A stretch of DNA of 21,888 bases. Source: an uncultured Muribaculaceae bacterium. GTDB taxonomy: Bacteria > Bacteroidota > Bacteroidia > Bacteroidales > Muribaculaceae. Location of the stretch: positions 1-21,888 of the forward strand of contig CAJTYD010000055.1 of NCBI GenBank assembly GCA_910583775.1. Reading direction: 5' to 3'. The translations under genes and the position numbers were made by a program. Below the pieces are notes generated by a model, which was given only the letters and a program-made list of their open reading frames with translations, ran no database searches and was not told the DNA's origin. Below are positions 9,045 to 16,688 of this stretch, piece after piece (position 1 is the first letter of the stretch; every line of letters begins with the position of its first letter).

Positions 9045-9085
9045 ATTAATAGAGAAGGAGAGGATAATATGGTGAATATGGAGCT

Positions 9086-9093
9086 CAAATTTA
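9086..9093 (-). promoter_or_regulatory. Candidate -7 box for the outer-membrane protein gene
   Basis: On the minus strand the sequence reads TAAATTTG, a perfect TAnnTTTG, and ends 41 bp before the ATG at 9044. No TTG lies at the -33 position (only AT-rich sequence), so the promoter is weak or activator dependent, or the match is due to AT richness. Confidence 0.4.
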
Positions 9094-9128
9094 ATTATTT
9101 TTTCAATAATTAAAAATATTTGGATTTA

Positions 9129-9160
9129 CCCCCCCCATTTTTAACTTTTGTTAACTTTTG
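9129..9160. other. C8 tract followed by a tandem 10-bp repeat
   Basis: A run of eight C (9129-9136) is followed by two exact tandem copies of TTAACTTTTG (9141-9150 and 9151-9160). Both lie in the 222-bp gap between the outer-membrane gene and the GH97 terminator, about 35 bp upstream of the candidate -7 box on the minus strand. No coding sequence is visible here. Confidence 0.6.
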
Positions 9161-9189
9161 CAATAAATAATTACAATAATACAATCAAT

Positions 9190-9223
9190 AAAAAGAGAAA
9201 GGGAGCCAACAGACTCCCTTTCT
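9190..9223 (-). terminator. Rho-independent terminator of the glycosidase operon
   Basis: On the minus strand a perfect 10-bp stem (AGAAAGGGAG with CTCCCTTTCT, arms 9214-9223 and 9196-9205, 8-nt loop) is followed by C and TTTTT, about 40 bp after the GH97 stop. This is a classic intrinsic terminator and marks the end of the PUL enzyme operon. Confidence 0.8.
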
Positions 9224-9266
9224 AATTTTGCATCGGTAAAGTTTCAGATTGAGGTTACAGTCAGTT

Positions 9267-11237
9267 TTACTCCACGATCATGGCGAAGCCGCCGCCGGGA
9301 GCGAGCTGAATCTTGAGAGGCGAGTTGGCGTTAACCTGAATGTTCTCCTTTTTGTAATCTCTTGCGTTGCGGGCTGCGTTCACACCATCCTTGAAGAGGG
9401 TAGCCTTGTGGCTGCCGCTGCCGAGGAAGGAGAGATCGACGGTTACCTCGCGCGGTGTCCAGTCGGTGATGCCGGCAACGTACCATTTGCCCTCTTTCTT
9501 ACGGGCCGTGATGATGTATTCGCCCATCTTTCCGTCGAGGATACGTGTCTCCTCCCAGGTAGTGGGGATCGAGGCGATGAAGTCGCGGCTTTCGGGCTCG
9601 GCGTCATAGTTGTCGGGAGTGTCGCAGAGCATGGTGAAGGGAGAGTCGAACACGGTGAAGAGAGCGAGCTGATGGCAGCGTGTGCCCTGGCTCATCGGCT
9701 CCGAATAGTTGGCGTGATAGGAACGCTTGGTTGCATTGTGCATGGCGCCAGGAGTGTAGTCCATCGGGCCGGCTACCTGGCGGATGAAGGGAATCATCGC
9801 GTCATACTTCATCTGGTCGAGCGAGATGTCGCTCCATTTCATCTGCTCCAGTCCGTTCACACCCTCGAAATTCAGGACATGCGGATAAGTGCGGTTCAGG
9901 CCTGCGGGCTTGTACATTCCGTGGAAGTCGAGGAAGAGGTTGTTCTTTGCAGCCACTTTCGAGGCGCGGTGGATGAAGTCGACTATCTCCTGGTCGTCGC
10001 GGTCCATGAAGTCGACCTTGAAGCCTTTGACGCCCATGTCGGCGTAATGCTTGCAGACATTCTCCAGGTCGCGGTCGAAGGCGTAGTAGCCGGCCCAGAG
10101 CACGATGCCCACATTCTTCTTGGCGGCATAGTCGATGAGTTCCTTGAGGTCGATCTCGGGAACGATCTGCATGAGGTCGGCTTTCTTGTTCACGGCCCAG
10201 CCCTCGTCGAGGATCACGTATTCGATATTGTGTTCGGCGGCGAAGTCGATAAACTTCTTGTAGGTATCGTTGTTGACGCCGGTCTTGAAGTCAACGCCCG
10301 TGAGGTTCCAGTCGTTCCACCAGTCCCAGGCCACCTTTCCGGGCTTGATCCAGCTTGTGTCGGCCACGCGGCTCGGGGAGGCAAGAAGGTATGAGAGGTT
10401 TGTTGCGGCAAGATCCTTGTCCTTGTCGGTTACTACGGCCACGCGCCAGGGGAATGTACGGTTGCCGGAAGTCTTGGCGATGAAGTCCTCGCGCTCCGAG
10501 ATGACCATCTGCAGTTCGTTGTGGCCTCCCTGCTTCTGGGTCTTCGGATACCTGGCGTGGCTGCCTTTCAAGGCGTTCCCTTCGCCGGCCACGAGATAGA
10601 GACCGGGGAACTGCTCGAGGTCAGACTCGGTGATGCAGACCTTGACGTTATCGCCGAGATCAACAACGAGAGGAAGGAATGCGATCTTGTTTTTGTCTAC
10701 TTCGGAGAGCTTAACCTTCGCATATTCGTTCTCGAAGGAGTTGAAATAGGGATCGTCCTTGCGCCCCTTTGCGTAGGGAACGTATGCCGTTGCGTCGAAC
10801 GGGAAGTTATATACAACCTCCTCGTCCCTGACTACGAGCGGTTTTTTCTGCTTGCCGATGAAGCGGTATGCGATACCGTCGTTATAGGCGCGGAACTCGA
10901 TGCTGTAGCCTCCCTTGAAGTCGAGGGTGGCGGCATTGTATTTCTCCGCCATTTTGTCGGCGCGGTAAAATGGTGAGGCAACGGTGGCGTCAACGCTCTT
11001 GCGCGTACATTTGGTCACTTTGGGGTCGTTTCCCCACACCGTGCCGTTCTCCATAGTCATCGATATGGCGGAGGGCTCGAGAATCACCTTGTCGCCCAGT
11101 GTGACGCTATAGGTGATGTTCTTGTCTACATTGATGTCCGCTTTCAGGCGTCCGTCGGGCGACACCACGTCGTAGTTCTTCGCCGCGAAAGCTCCGAAAG
11201 AGGAGAGTAAAAGAATTCCTAATGTTAATTTTCTCAT
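9267..11237 (-). CDS. Glycoside hydrolase family 97, retaining-type (predicted alpha-galactosidase/beta-L-arabinopyranosidase)
   Basis: 656 aa. Sec signal peptide about 1-19 with no lipobox, so periplasmic. N-terminal beta-sandwich about 22-290, (beta/alpha)8 barrel about 300-560 (VAWDWWNDWN, YVILDEGW, GFKVDFMDRDDQ, FLDFHGMYKP, LNFEGVNGLEQ), C-terminal beta domain about 570-656. GH97 holds inverting alpha-glucosidases (SusB) and retaining enzymes such as BtGH97b with nucleophile D415 and acid/base E470. Here D409 and E464 are also 55 residues apart in matching motifs, and SusB lacks that Asp. The retaining clade is therefore favoured. Substrate is inference: alpha-galactosides or beta-L-arabinopyranosides. 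Last gene of a minus-strand operon, 12 bp behind the preceding gene and followed by a strong terminator. Confidence 0.9.
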   Translation of the reverse strand: MRKLTLGILLLSSFGAFAAKNYDVVSPDGRLKADINVDKNITYSVTLGDKVILEPSAISMTMENGTVWGNDPKVTKCTRKSVDATVASPFYRADKMAEKYNAATLDFKGGYSIEFRAYNDGIAYRFIGKQKKPLVVRDEEVVYNFPFDATAYVPYAKGRKDDPYFNSFENEYAKVKLSEVDKNKIAFLPLVVDLGDNVKVCITESDLEQFPGLYLVAGEGNALKGSHARYPKTQKQGGHNELQMVISEREDFIAKTSGNRTFPWRVAVVTDKDKDLAATNLSYLLASPSRVADTSWIKPGKVAWDWWNDWNLTGVDFKTGVNNDTYKKFIDFAAEHNIEYVILDEGWAVNKKADLMQIVPEIDLKELIDYAAKKNVGIVLWAGYYAFDRDLENVCKHYADMGVKGFKVDFMDRDDQEIVDFIHRASKVAAKNNLFLDFHGMYKPAGLNRTYPHVLNFEGVNGLEQMKWSDISLDQMKYDAMIPFIRQVAGPMDYTPGAMHNATKRSYHANYSEPMSQGTRCHQLALFTVFDSPFTMLCDTPDNYDAEPESRDFIASIPTTWEETRILDGKMGEYIITARKKEGKWYVAGITDWTPREVTVDLSFLGSGSHKATLFKDGVNAARNARDYKKENIQVNANSPLKIQLAPGGGFAMIVE

Positions 11238-11249
11238 ATTGTTATGTTG

Positions 11250-12722
11250 TTAGATTGCTTCAGCAATAAGTTTTGACTGCGGCGCCAGAGGTATGCTTGC
11301 CGTGGATATGGAATTGCCGGCGTTGTCTTTTGATACTTTTACGGGATATTCCTTGCCTCCGGCCTTGACGCTCCTGCATTTCCCGAGGAATGAGACGTTC
11401 CAGGTCAGCTCCTGGGGCGTGTTGTTTTCCATTTCCGAAAGCTTTGTGCCCTGATGCCGCAGGGAGACATATCCTCCGAGCATGGGGACGTTCTGTATCT
11501 TTGTCTCCTTGCCGGGAACGCGAGAGAGCGACTCTACGCTCTTGCCTGATGCTGATGGCTTCAGACCCATCGCGCCGCAGACCACTCCCTCGACCACACC
11601 GTAAGAAACCTCGGGATATGAGGCGCGTTCGGTTGAGGGGAGAATGGTGAGATATCTGTAGGCGTCGTCGTTATAACCCAACTTATAGAATAATGCCGGG
11701 AAAGCCGACATATTTTCCACATTCCATTTCTGAGCGAGAATATCCTTCACCGAGGCTGTGATACGTTGGCTGTCGGTCGATGCATCGAACCAAAGCACGA
11801 AAGGCACCCCCTCGCCGCGAAAGAATTTCTTTTCCTTTGTCCAGAAAGTGTGGTATCGGTTGTTTTCGCTGTCCCACCAGTTTTTCTCAAGGATATCGCG
11901 ATATGCCGATGCCTTGGAGGCGGAAGCTGTTGCCGCTTCCTCGTTCCCGAGGATGGCCGCCATCCTCGCGTGGGCGTTATAGCCTGCATAGAGAGTGGCT
12001 ATGAGGTCGATGCCGACCGAGAGACCCTTGAAATTCTCGACATACGACGGCAGCCCGCGGCATGTGTGGAAGCTGTAGGAGGGGTTGAAGTTCTCGGAGG
12101 CATTCATGATCGGCTCGCGGTCCATGATGTTTTCGGGAGCGAGCTGCCAGCGGTCGATATACTCGTTGAGCGACAGAGAGTAGAAACGCGAGAACTTATC
12201 GCCGGATAGATAGTCTCTGTCGCCGGTCCATTCATACAGTTTCAGGCACGCCTGAAGCACGTCGAAGTTGGCGTTGAGGTTATACCAGAACTCGGTGTCG
12301 GAGGCATAGTCGGCCGGGGCGGGGAGATTATATCGGTTTATCTCCCAGAAGGAACAGTAGTCGCGGTTCTCGCTTATGTTCTCCACAAAATGCGTGAACA
12401 TATTCTTGTTGTGTTTCGAGAGACCGAGGATCTGGGCTCCTACCGACTGATGGGAGACATCGCGCATACAGAACGCCTCGCGGTTGGGCAGAGCCGCCTC
12501 ATACCAGGCTCCGACGGGGTCGTCGCTGTCGTGGGCGTAGGAAAGGGCAGTCTTCTTCGCCCAGACGTATGCTGTTTCGAGAGCCTTGTCGGTAGATGAA
12601 AAGAGAGCCGTCTGTTCGGGTGTAAATTCCGGTATTTCGCGGGCACTTGCCGTACATCCCGCCAGAATTATTCCTGCCGCCAGCCCTGACAACGTTATAA
12701 AGCATTGACGATAAAGGCTCAT
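11250..12722 (-). CDS. Lipoprotein with six-hairpin (alpha/alpha)6 glycosidase-like fold, family not recognised
   Basis: 490 aa. Lipoprotein signal peptide with lipobox LAGC, lipid-modified C23, so membrane anchored. The body is mostly helical with repeated aromatic/acidic patches typical of six-hairpin glycosidases: GAWYEAALPNREAFCMRDVSHQ (about 71-92), SFWEINRYNLPAP (124-136), FWYNLNANFDVLQACLKLYEWTGD, and YPEVSYGVVEGVVCGAMG near 400. A small beta domain closes the C-terminus. D88 and E127 lie in the most motif-like segments and are candidate catalytic residues (guess). I cannot place it in a CAZy family. Its start overlaps the stop of the upstream gene by 4 bp (ATGA), so translation is probably coupled and the two proteins likely act on the same glycan. 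Confidence 0.75.
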   Translation of the reverse strand: MSLYRQCFITLSGLAAGIILAGCTASAREIPEFTPEQTALFSSTDKALETAYVWAKKTALSYAHDSDDPVGAWYEAALPNREAFCMRDVSHQSVGAQILGLSKHNKNMFTHFVENISENRDYCSFWEINRYNLPAPADYASDTEFWYNLNANFDVLQACLKLYEWTGDRDYLSGDKFSRFYSLSLNEYIDRWQLAPENIMDREPIMNASENFNPSYSFHTCRGLPSYVENFKGLSVGIDLIATLYAGYNAHARMAAILGNEEAATASASKASAYRDILEKNWWDSENNRYHTFWTKEKKFFRGEGVPFVLWFDASTDSQRITASVKDILAQKWNVENMSAFPALFYKLGYNDDAYRYLTILPSTERASYPEVSYGVVEGVVCGAMGLKPSASGKSVESLSRVPGKETKIQNVPMLGGYVSLRHQGTKLSEMENNTPQELTWNVSFLGKCRSVKAGGKEYPVKVSKDNAGNSISTASIPLAPQSKLIAEAI

Positions 12723-14710
12723 AACTTTACGTTTAATGTTTTACCATGACCGATCGTATATTCCTTTGCCTTGCCGCCCGCGATGACCTTGACGGCCATC
12801 CTGTCGCCTTTGACTCTCTTCACCTCGATATCGAAGTCAGAGCCGAACGCCTTGATCTTGCGGAGGTTCATGTGGTCCCATCCCTGCGGCAGACGCGGGG
12901 TGAGACTGAACGATCTCAGTCCGGTGGGGCGGATTCCGAAGAGACCTTCGGTGATGATGCGGCCGTAAAGGGCGCTTTCGGCGGAGAGATGACGCTGTCC
13001 GCCCTCGGGCCATGCCTCGATAGCATACGGAACATGTTCACCGAGAAGACGGGTGGTGGAGTAGCGGTTCATGAAGTCGGTGGCTCGGTCTTCGGCTCCT
13101 ACTGTATATGCGCCGCGGAGGGCGTAGAGGGTGGAGCGGTCCCAGAAGGTCTTGTCGCCCGACTGGGTGAGCAGACCGTTTTCGGTCCATAACTTGGGCG
13201 AGAAGAGGGCATCGAGGGTTGTCTCGGCCTTGTCGTCGATGCCTACTGAAAGCGGGATGCATATCCAGGCGCGCAGCTTGTCGTTGCCCTTGTAATAAGC
13301 ATAGGTATGGAAGCCCTCGACATTTCCGTCGAAATATTTATCGATGTTCTTTCTGAGCGTCTGAGCCTGCTTGCGGAAGTTCGCGCCGTTGCCTTTGCCG
13401 ATTTCGGGAGCGAGATAAGAGGCCGACAGGAGAGCGTCGTAATAAAGGGAGGATGTGCAGAGGTTTGCATCGCCTGACGGGAAGCGGCCTTCGAGTTCGT
13501 CGCTGTCAGATTTCACCACGCCCTCGCTGTTGAGGTTATGCCTGCAATAGTCGAGACACCAGGTTATGAGAGGCCAGAGTTCGAGCGCCTCCTGCTTCGA
13601 GCCGCGCGCCAGGGCATAGCGGGCGGCGCCGTAGGCGATCATCGCGGCGTCACCGCGGTCGCCGGCGCCGTTCCAGATATCCTCGCCCTCGGCGATGATC
13701 GAACTCGGAATCGGCTTCCAGTCGGGATTCATGAAGCGGGCGAAATGCTTGAAGGCATTGAGGGCCGAGGCGTTGCCGTATTCATAACCGGTATAGGGGA
13801 AATAGGGATTTATGTATTCAGCCTGGTCGTTTGCCCAGATGGCGGCATAATATGATTCGCCGCCGGGGCCGTGGAGCGGACCTCCCTTGGTGTCATATAT
13901 GCTCTCGCATGCCCTGATCTTTGAGAAGGCCTGCATGCGGTCGATCACCGGATCGGGGGTCTCGAGGACGAGGCTTCCCATCAGGTTGTCGACAAGAGCG
14001 TCGCGGTTCATTTTCTCTGCTGCGGCATTGGGCTTGTGGAGTGGCTGCCCCTTCACTGCCGCCGTGATATGGGCTGAGAAAGTGAGGCTTTTGCCCGGCG
14101 CGAGCGTGAAAAAGCCGGCGGTGTCGATGGCTGCCTCGATCGCGTATGAGCCTTTTGTGCCTTTCGCCGGGTCGGTGAGGCTTATCTGGCGCAGTTCGGG
14201 AATCTCGATGCTGAGGTCCTTCTTGCCGGAGTTTGTGATTTTATAGATTTCGACAAGCGTCGGATTCTCGGTAGAGGGGAAATAAGTCCGCTCGAGATCC
14301 CATTTGCCGTAATAACCGTTGTCGAAGACGCTTTTGACGTCGAGCGAGCCTTTGAGTGAAACGGATTTCACCTTTTCGTTTGTCATGGCCTTGCCGTTGA
14401 CGGTGATGGCATCGAGCGGGTTCCATCCGTAACGGCGCATGAGGCTTGCGTGGGTGTTGTTGGGGATTGTGCGCAGCAACGGCCATACCATGCTCTTGTT
14501 GAGGGTGAAGGCTCCCTCGGAGTTGACACCGTAGCGCAACACGGTCGAGACTTTTTTGCCGCTCATCTCGATATGGTCGGAATGCGCGTCTCCGGCCTTA
14601 GGCTGCCATTCTATGCCGCCGTCATCGGTGAGGTGCCAGCGCGTGGCCGAAAAGGCCGTGGTGGAGGCGAAAAGGAGCGCTCCGACAGTCAGTATTGTTC
14701 CCAGTTTCAT
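12719..14710 (-). CDS. Secreted (alpha/alpha)6-barrel glycosidase-like protein, family not recognised
   Basis: 663 aa. Sec signal peptide about 1-22 (MKLGTILTVGALLFASTTAFSA), periplasmic. N-terminal beta-sandwich about 22-245; helical barrel about 250-590 with HGPGGESYYAAIWANDQAEY (280-299), GAGDRGDAAMIAYGAARY (348-365), SDSDELEGRFPSGD and WPEGGQRHLSAESALYGRI; short C-terminal beta domain (TGLRSFSLTPRLPQGW). This architecture is shared by clan GH-L-like enzymes (GH15/GH65), GH94 and GH78, but I recognise no family signature. Acidic residues in WANDQAE and DSDELEG are candidates for catalysis. It is the first gene of the operon with the 490-aa lipoprotein and GH97, behind the promoter at 14784-14815. 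Confidence 0.75.
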   Translation of the reverse strand: MKLGTILTVGALLFASTTAFSATRWHLTDDGGIEWQPKAGDAHSDHIEMSGKKVSTVLRYGVNSEGAFTLNKSMVWPLLRTIPNNTHASLMRRYGWNPLDAITVNGKAMTNEKVKSVSLKGSLDVKSVFDNGYYGKWDLERTYFPSTENPTLVEIYKITNSGKKDLSIEIPELRQISLTDPAKGTKGSYAIEAAIDTAGFFTLAPGKSLTFSAHITAAVKGQPLHKPNAAAEKMNRDALVDNLMGSLVLETPDPVIDRMQAFSKIRACESIYDTKGGPLHGPGGESYYAAIWANDQAEYINPYFPYTGYEYGNASALNAFKHFARFMNPDWKPIPSSIIAEGEDIWNGAGDRGDAAMIAYGAARYALARGSKQEALELWPLITWCLDYCRHNLNSEGVVKSDSDELEGRFPSGDANLCTSSLYYDALLSASYLAPEIGKGNGANFRKQAQTLRKNIDKYFDGNVEGFHTYAYYKGNDKLRAWICIPLSVGIDDKAETTLDALFSPKLWTENGLLTQSGDKTFWDRSTLYALRGAYTVGAEDRATDFMNRYSTTRLLGEHVPYAIEAWPEGGQRHLSAESALYGRIITEGLFGIRPTGLRSFSLTPRLPQGWDHMNLRKIKAFGSDFDIEVKRVKGDRMAVKVIAGGKAKEYTIGHGKTLNVKL

Positions 14711-14783
14711 AATGTGTGTGAGTTAGGTTTGAGTTTTCCGGTAGTAAACGCGTTGATAAAGACAGAATTTAACCGAATAACTG

Positions 14784-14815
14784 CAAATTTAAATAAAAAA
14801 GAGCCGTTACCCAAA
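14784..14815 (-). promoter_or_regulatory. Promoter of the three-gene glycosidase operon
   Basis: On the minus strand TTTG (14812-14815) is followed after 20 bp by TAAATTTG (14784-14791), a good match to the Bacteroides -33/-7 pattern. The predicted start is near 14777, giving a leader of about 66 nt before ATG 14710. The -33 element lies inside the loop of the susD terminator and the -7 box lies just past its T tract, so terminator and promoter share sequence. Confidence 0.6.
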
Positions 14816-14852
14816 TCAGAAAATCTGACATTTCTTATTTAGATAACGGCTC
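14791..14852 (-). terminator. Terminator after susD, overlapping the next promoter
   Basis: On the minus strand GAGCCGTTA (14844-14852) pairs with TAACGGCTC (14801-14809), directly followed by TTTTTTATTT. The long loop holds a small inner hairpin TCAGA-TTT-TCTGA. It lies about 150 bp after the susD stop. The rest of this gap (14853-15000) is AT-rich with no gene that I can see. Confidence 0.7.
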
Positions 14853-15000
14853 AAAACAACCTCTATGATTTTAACCCTTTAATTTTTTATCTTTTCTACT
14901 CAATTCTTTTGCTATAAGTAAGTATAAATTTTTTAAGTACTTACTACGTTTAAATTTGAATACTTATTATAGAAGTTACTAAAACACCGAAGGATTCAGA

Positions 15001-16650
15001 TCAATAGCCGGGATTCTGCTCAAGAAGGTTATTCTTGTTGATCTCAGTCTGCGGAATCGGGACGAGATATAGTTTGTCGTTATAAGTGGCTTTGAACAGA
15101 TCCTTTAGGTGGTAGACTTTTGAACCGTCGGCTTTTCTGATAATGACAATTCCGTGGAACTGGTTTGTCATCACATCTTTGGCGATCTTCCAGCGGCGCA
15201 TGTCGAACCAGCGCTGATCCTCGAAGGCGAGCTCTATCTTTCTTTCATGCTGGATCTTCTTGAGCAGTGCGTCTCCGCTTTCGGTAACGTCGGGCAGAAT
15301 GCCGGCTTTGCCGCCACGGGCGCGTTCACGAATCTTGTTCACGTAGAGACGTGCGGTGGTTTCGTCACCCAGCATGTATTTTGCTTCGGCGTATGTCAGA
15401 TAAACCTCTGCAAGACGGCAGTATATCCAGGAGTTGCTTGCCCTCTGGCCGTATGACTGAGTGATTGACTCATCGGCGAATTTGCGCAGGGAGTAATGAC
15501 TCTTGGAGTAGTTCCATGCCTCGGAAGATGAATACTCCGAATCCTTTCCACCGGTCTTGCCGTCTTCGTTGATCCAGTATTCAAGGTTACGGTCTCTGTA
15601 TTTCTGACCGTCGCAGGCTACTGTTACATAGAAGCGCGGGTCGCGGTTCTCCCAGGGATTGACGGCACAGGGGTTGTTCTCGTCGGTGTAGGGAGTTACA
15701 TCGAACATCGAGCCGTCTTCCATCTCATAGCTGTCGACCATCTCCTGGGTCACGCAAGTGGCAGACCATCCGGGGAACCCGTTGGGTGTGTTGTACCAGT
15801 TGAACCAATGGCCGTGTTCGGTGTCGTAGATGCGCTGGAAGATGATTTCCGGGCTCGTGCGGTCCCAGAACACGTTTTTGTAGCTGGGGTCGAGAGAATA
15901 CTGATTGAGGGCGAAAAACTCGTCGCATGCATCGGATACAGCCTGCCATTTGGCGCGGTCGTTGTTCGGATTGTTAAGAGGCGATGCCATATAGAGGAGC
16001 ATGCGGGCCTTATAGGCCAGGGCTGCGCCTTTTGTAAGACGGCCGAGGTTCTTTCCTTTCTGGGAAAGAGGAAGCAGGTTTGCAGCTTTTGTGAATTCAT
16101 CAACCACAAATTTCGCACATTCGTCGTATGTGTTGCGGGCCACCATCATGTCGGGGTCATCGAGTTCGAATGTCCTGGTGATCAAAGGCACGCCGCCATA
16201 ACGGCTGATAAGGTCCATATAGAAGAATGCGCGGAAGAATGTGGCTTCTCCGATAAGCGTGCTTTTAGTCGGCTCCGGAATCTTCTCCACATTCTCCATA
16301 TTGTTGAAGAATATGTTTATATTCTTGATGTTGGTGTAGGTCGACTTCCAGTTGTTGAAGTAACCGAGGTTATCGGGGGTATAACCGTCTCTCTGGATGG
16401 TCCAGTTGTTGTTGAAGTTATACATCGCCTCGTCGGTGAAGCATGCGAGCGACTCGCCGCTGAATCCGTTTTCGGGATATGTATAGAATTTCGTCACATA
16501 AGCCTCGGTCAATGTAGGATCGGAGAAGATCAGAGGTTCCGTGTAGGAATCCAGCGGATCGAGATCCAGGACATCGCATGATGTAAGCGTCGCGGCTGTG
16601 AACAGCAGACAGGCGCCTTTATATATGATGGATTTCATATTGGTTTTCAT
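15001..16650 (-). CDS. SusD-like glycan-binding outer membrane lipoprotein (RagB/SusD family)
   Basis: 549 aa, the usual SusD length. Lipoprotein signal with lipobox TLTSC (C25). The N-terminal half carries tetratricopeptide-like helices (ATFFRAFFYMDLISRYGGVPL, GAALAYKARMLLYMASP), and the C-terminal half carries RagB/SusD hallmarks (SNSWIYCRLAEVYLTYAEA, YVNKIRERA, IQHERKIELAFEDQRWFDMRRWK, YLVPIPQTEINKN, NPGY at the end). Surface exposed, it forms the lid on the SusC channel and binds the target oligosaccharide. It follows susC by 38 bp in the same operon and ends before a terminator. The second Met (codon 5) is an alternative start. Glycan specificity cannot be read from sequence. Confidence 0.95.
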   Translation of the reverse strand: MKTNMKSIIYKGACLLFTAATLTSCDVLDLDPLDSYTEPLIFSDPTLTEAYVTKFYTYPENGFSGESLACFTDEAMYNFNNNWTIQRDGYTPDNLGYFNNWKSTYTNIKNINIFFNNMENVEKIPEPTKSTLIGEATFFRAFFYMDLISRYGGVPLITRTFELDDPDMMVARNTYDECAKFVVDEFTKAANLLPLSQKGKNLGRLTKGAALAYKARMLLYMASPLNNPNNDRAKWQAVSDACDEFFALNQYSLDPSYKNVFWDRTSPEIIFQRIYDTEHGHWFNWYNTPNGFPGWSATCVTQEMVDSYEMEDGSMFDVTPYTDENNPCAVNPWENRDPRFYVTVACDGQKYRDRNLEYWINEDGKTGGKDSEYSSSEAWNYSKSHYSLRKFADESITQSYGQRASNSWIYCRLAEVYLTYAEAKYMLGDETTARLYVNKIRERARGGKAGILPDVTESGDALLKKIQHERKIELAFEDQRWFDMRRWKIAKDVMTNQFHGIVIIRKADGSKVYHLKDLFKATYNDKLYLVPIPQTEINKNNLLEQNPGY

Positions 16651-16688
16651 GTTTATGTTGTGAATAGTTTACTTGTATTCCGCAGACA

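Noticed and set aside
9249..10394. 381-codon plus-strand frame opposite GH97
   Set aside because: A shadow of the GH97 gene, low in recognisable motifs; codon positions are complementary to the real gene.
9267..11237. Naming the GH97 gene susB
   Set aside because: The nucleophile Asp (D409) and acid/base spacing match the retaining GH97 clade, not the inverting SusB alpha-glucosidase.
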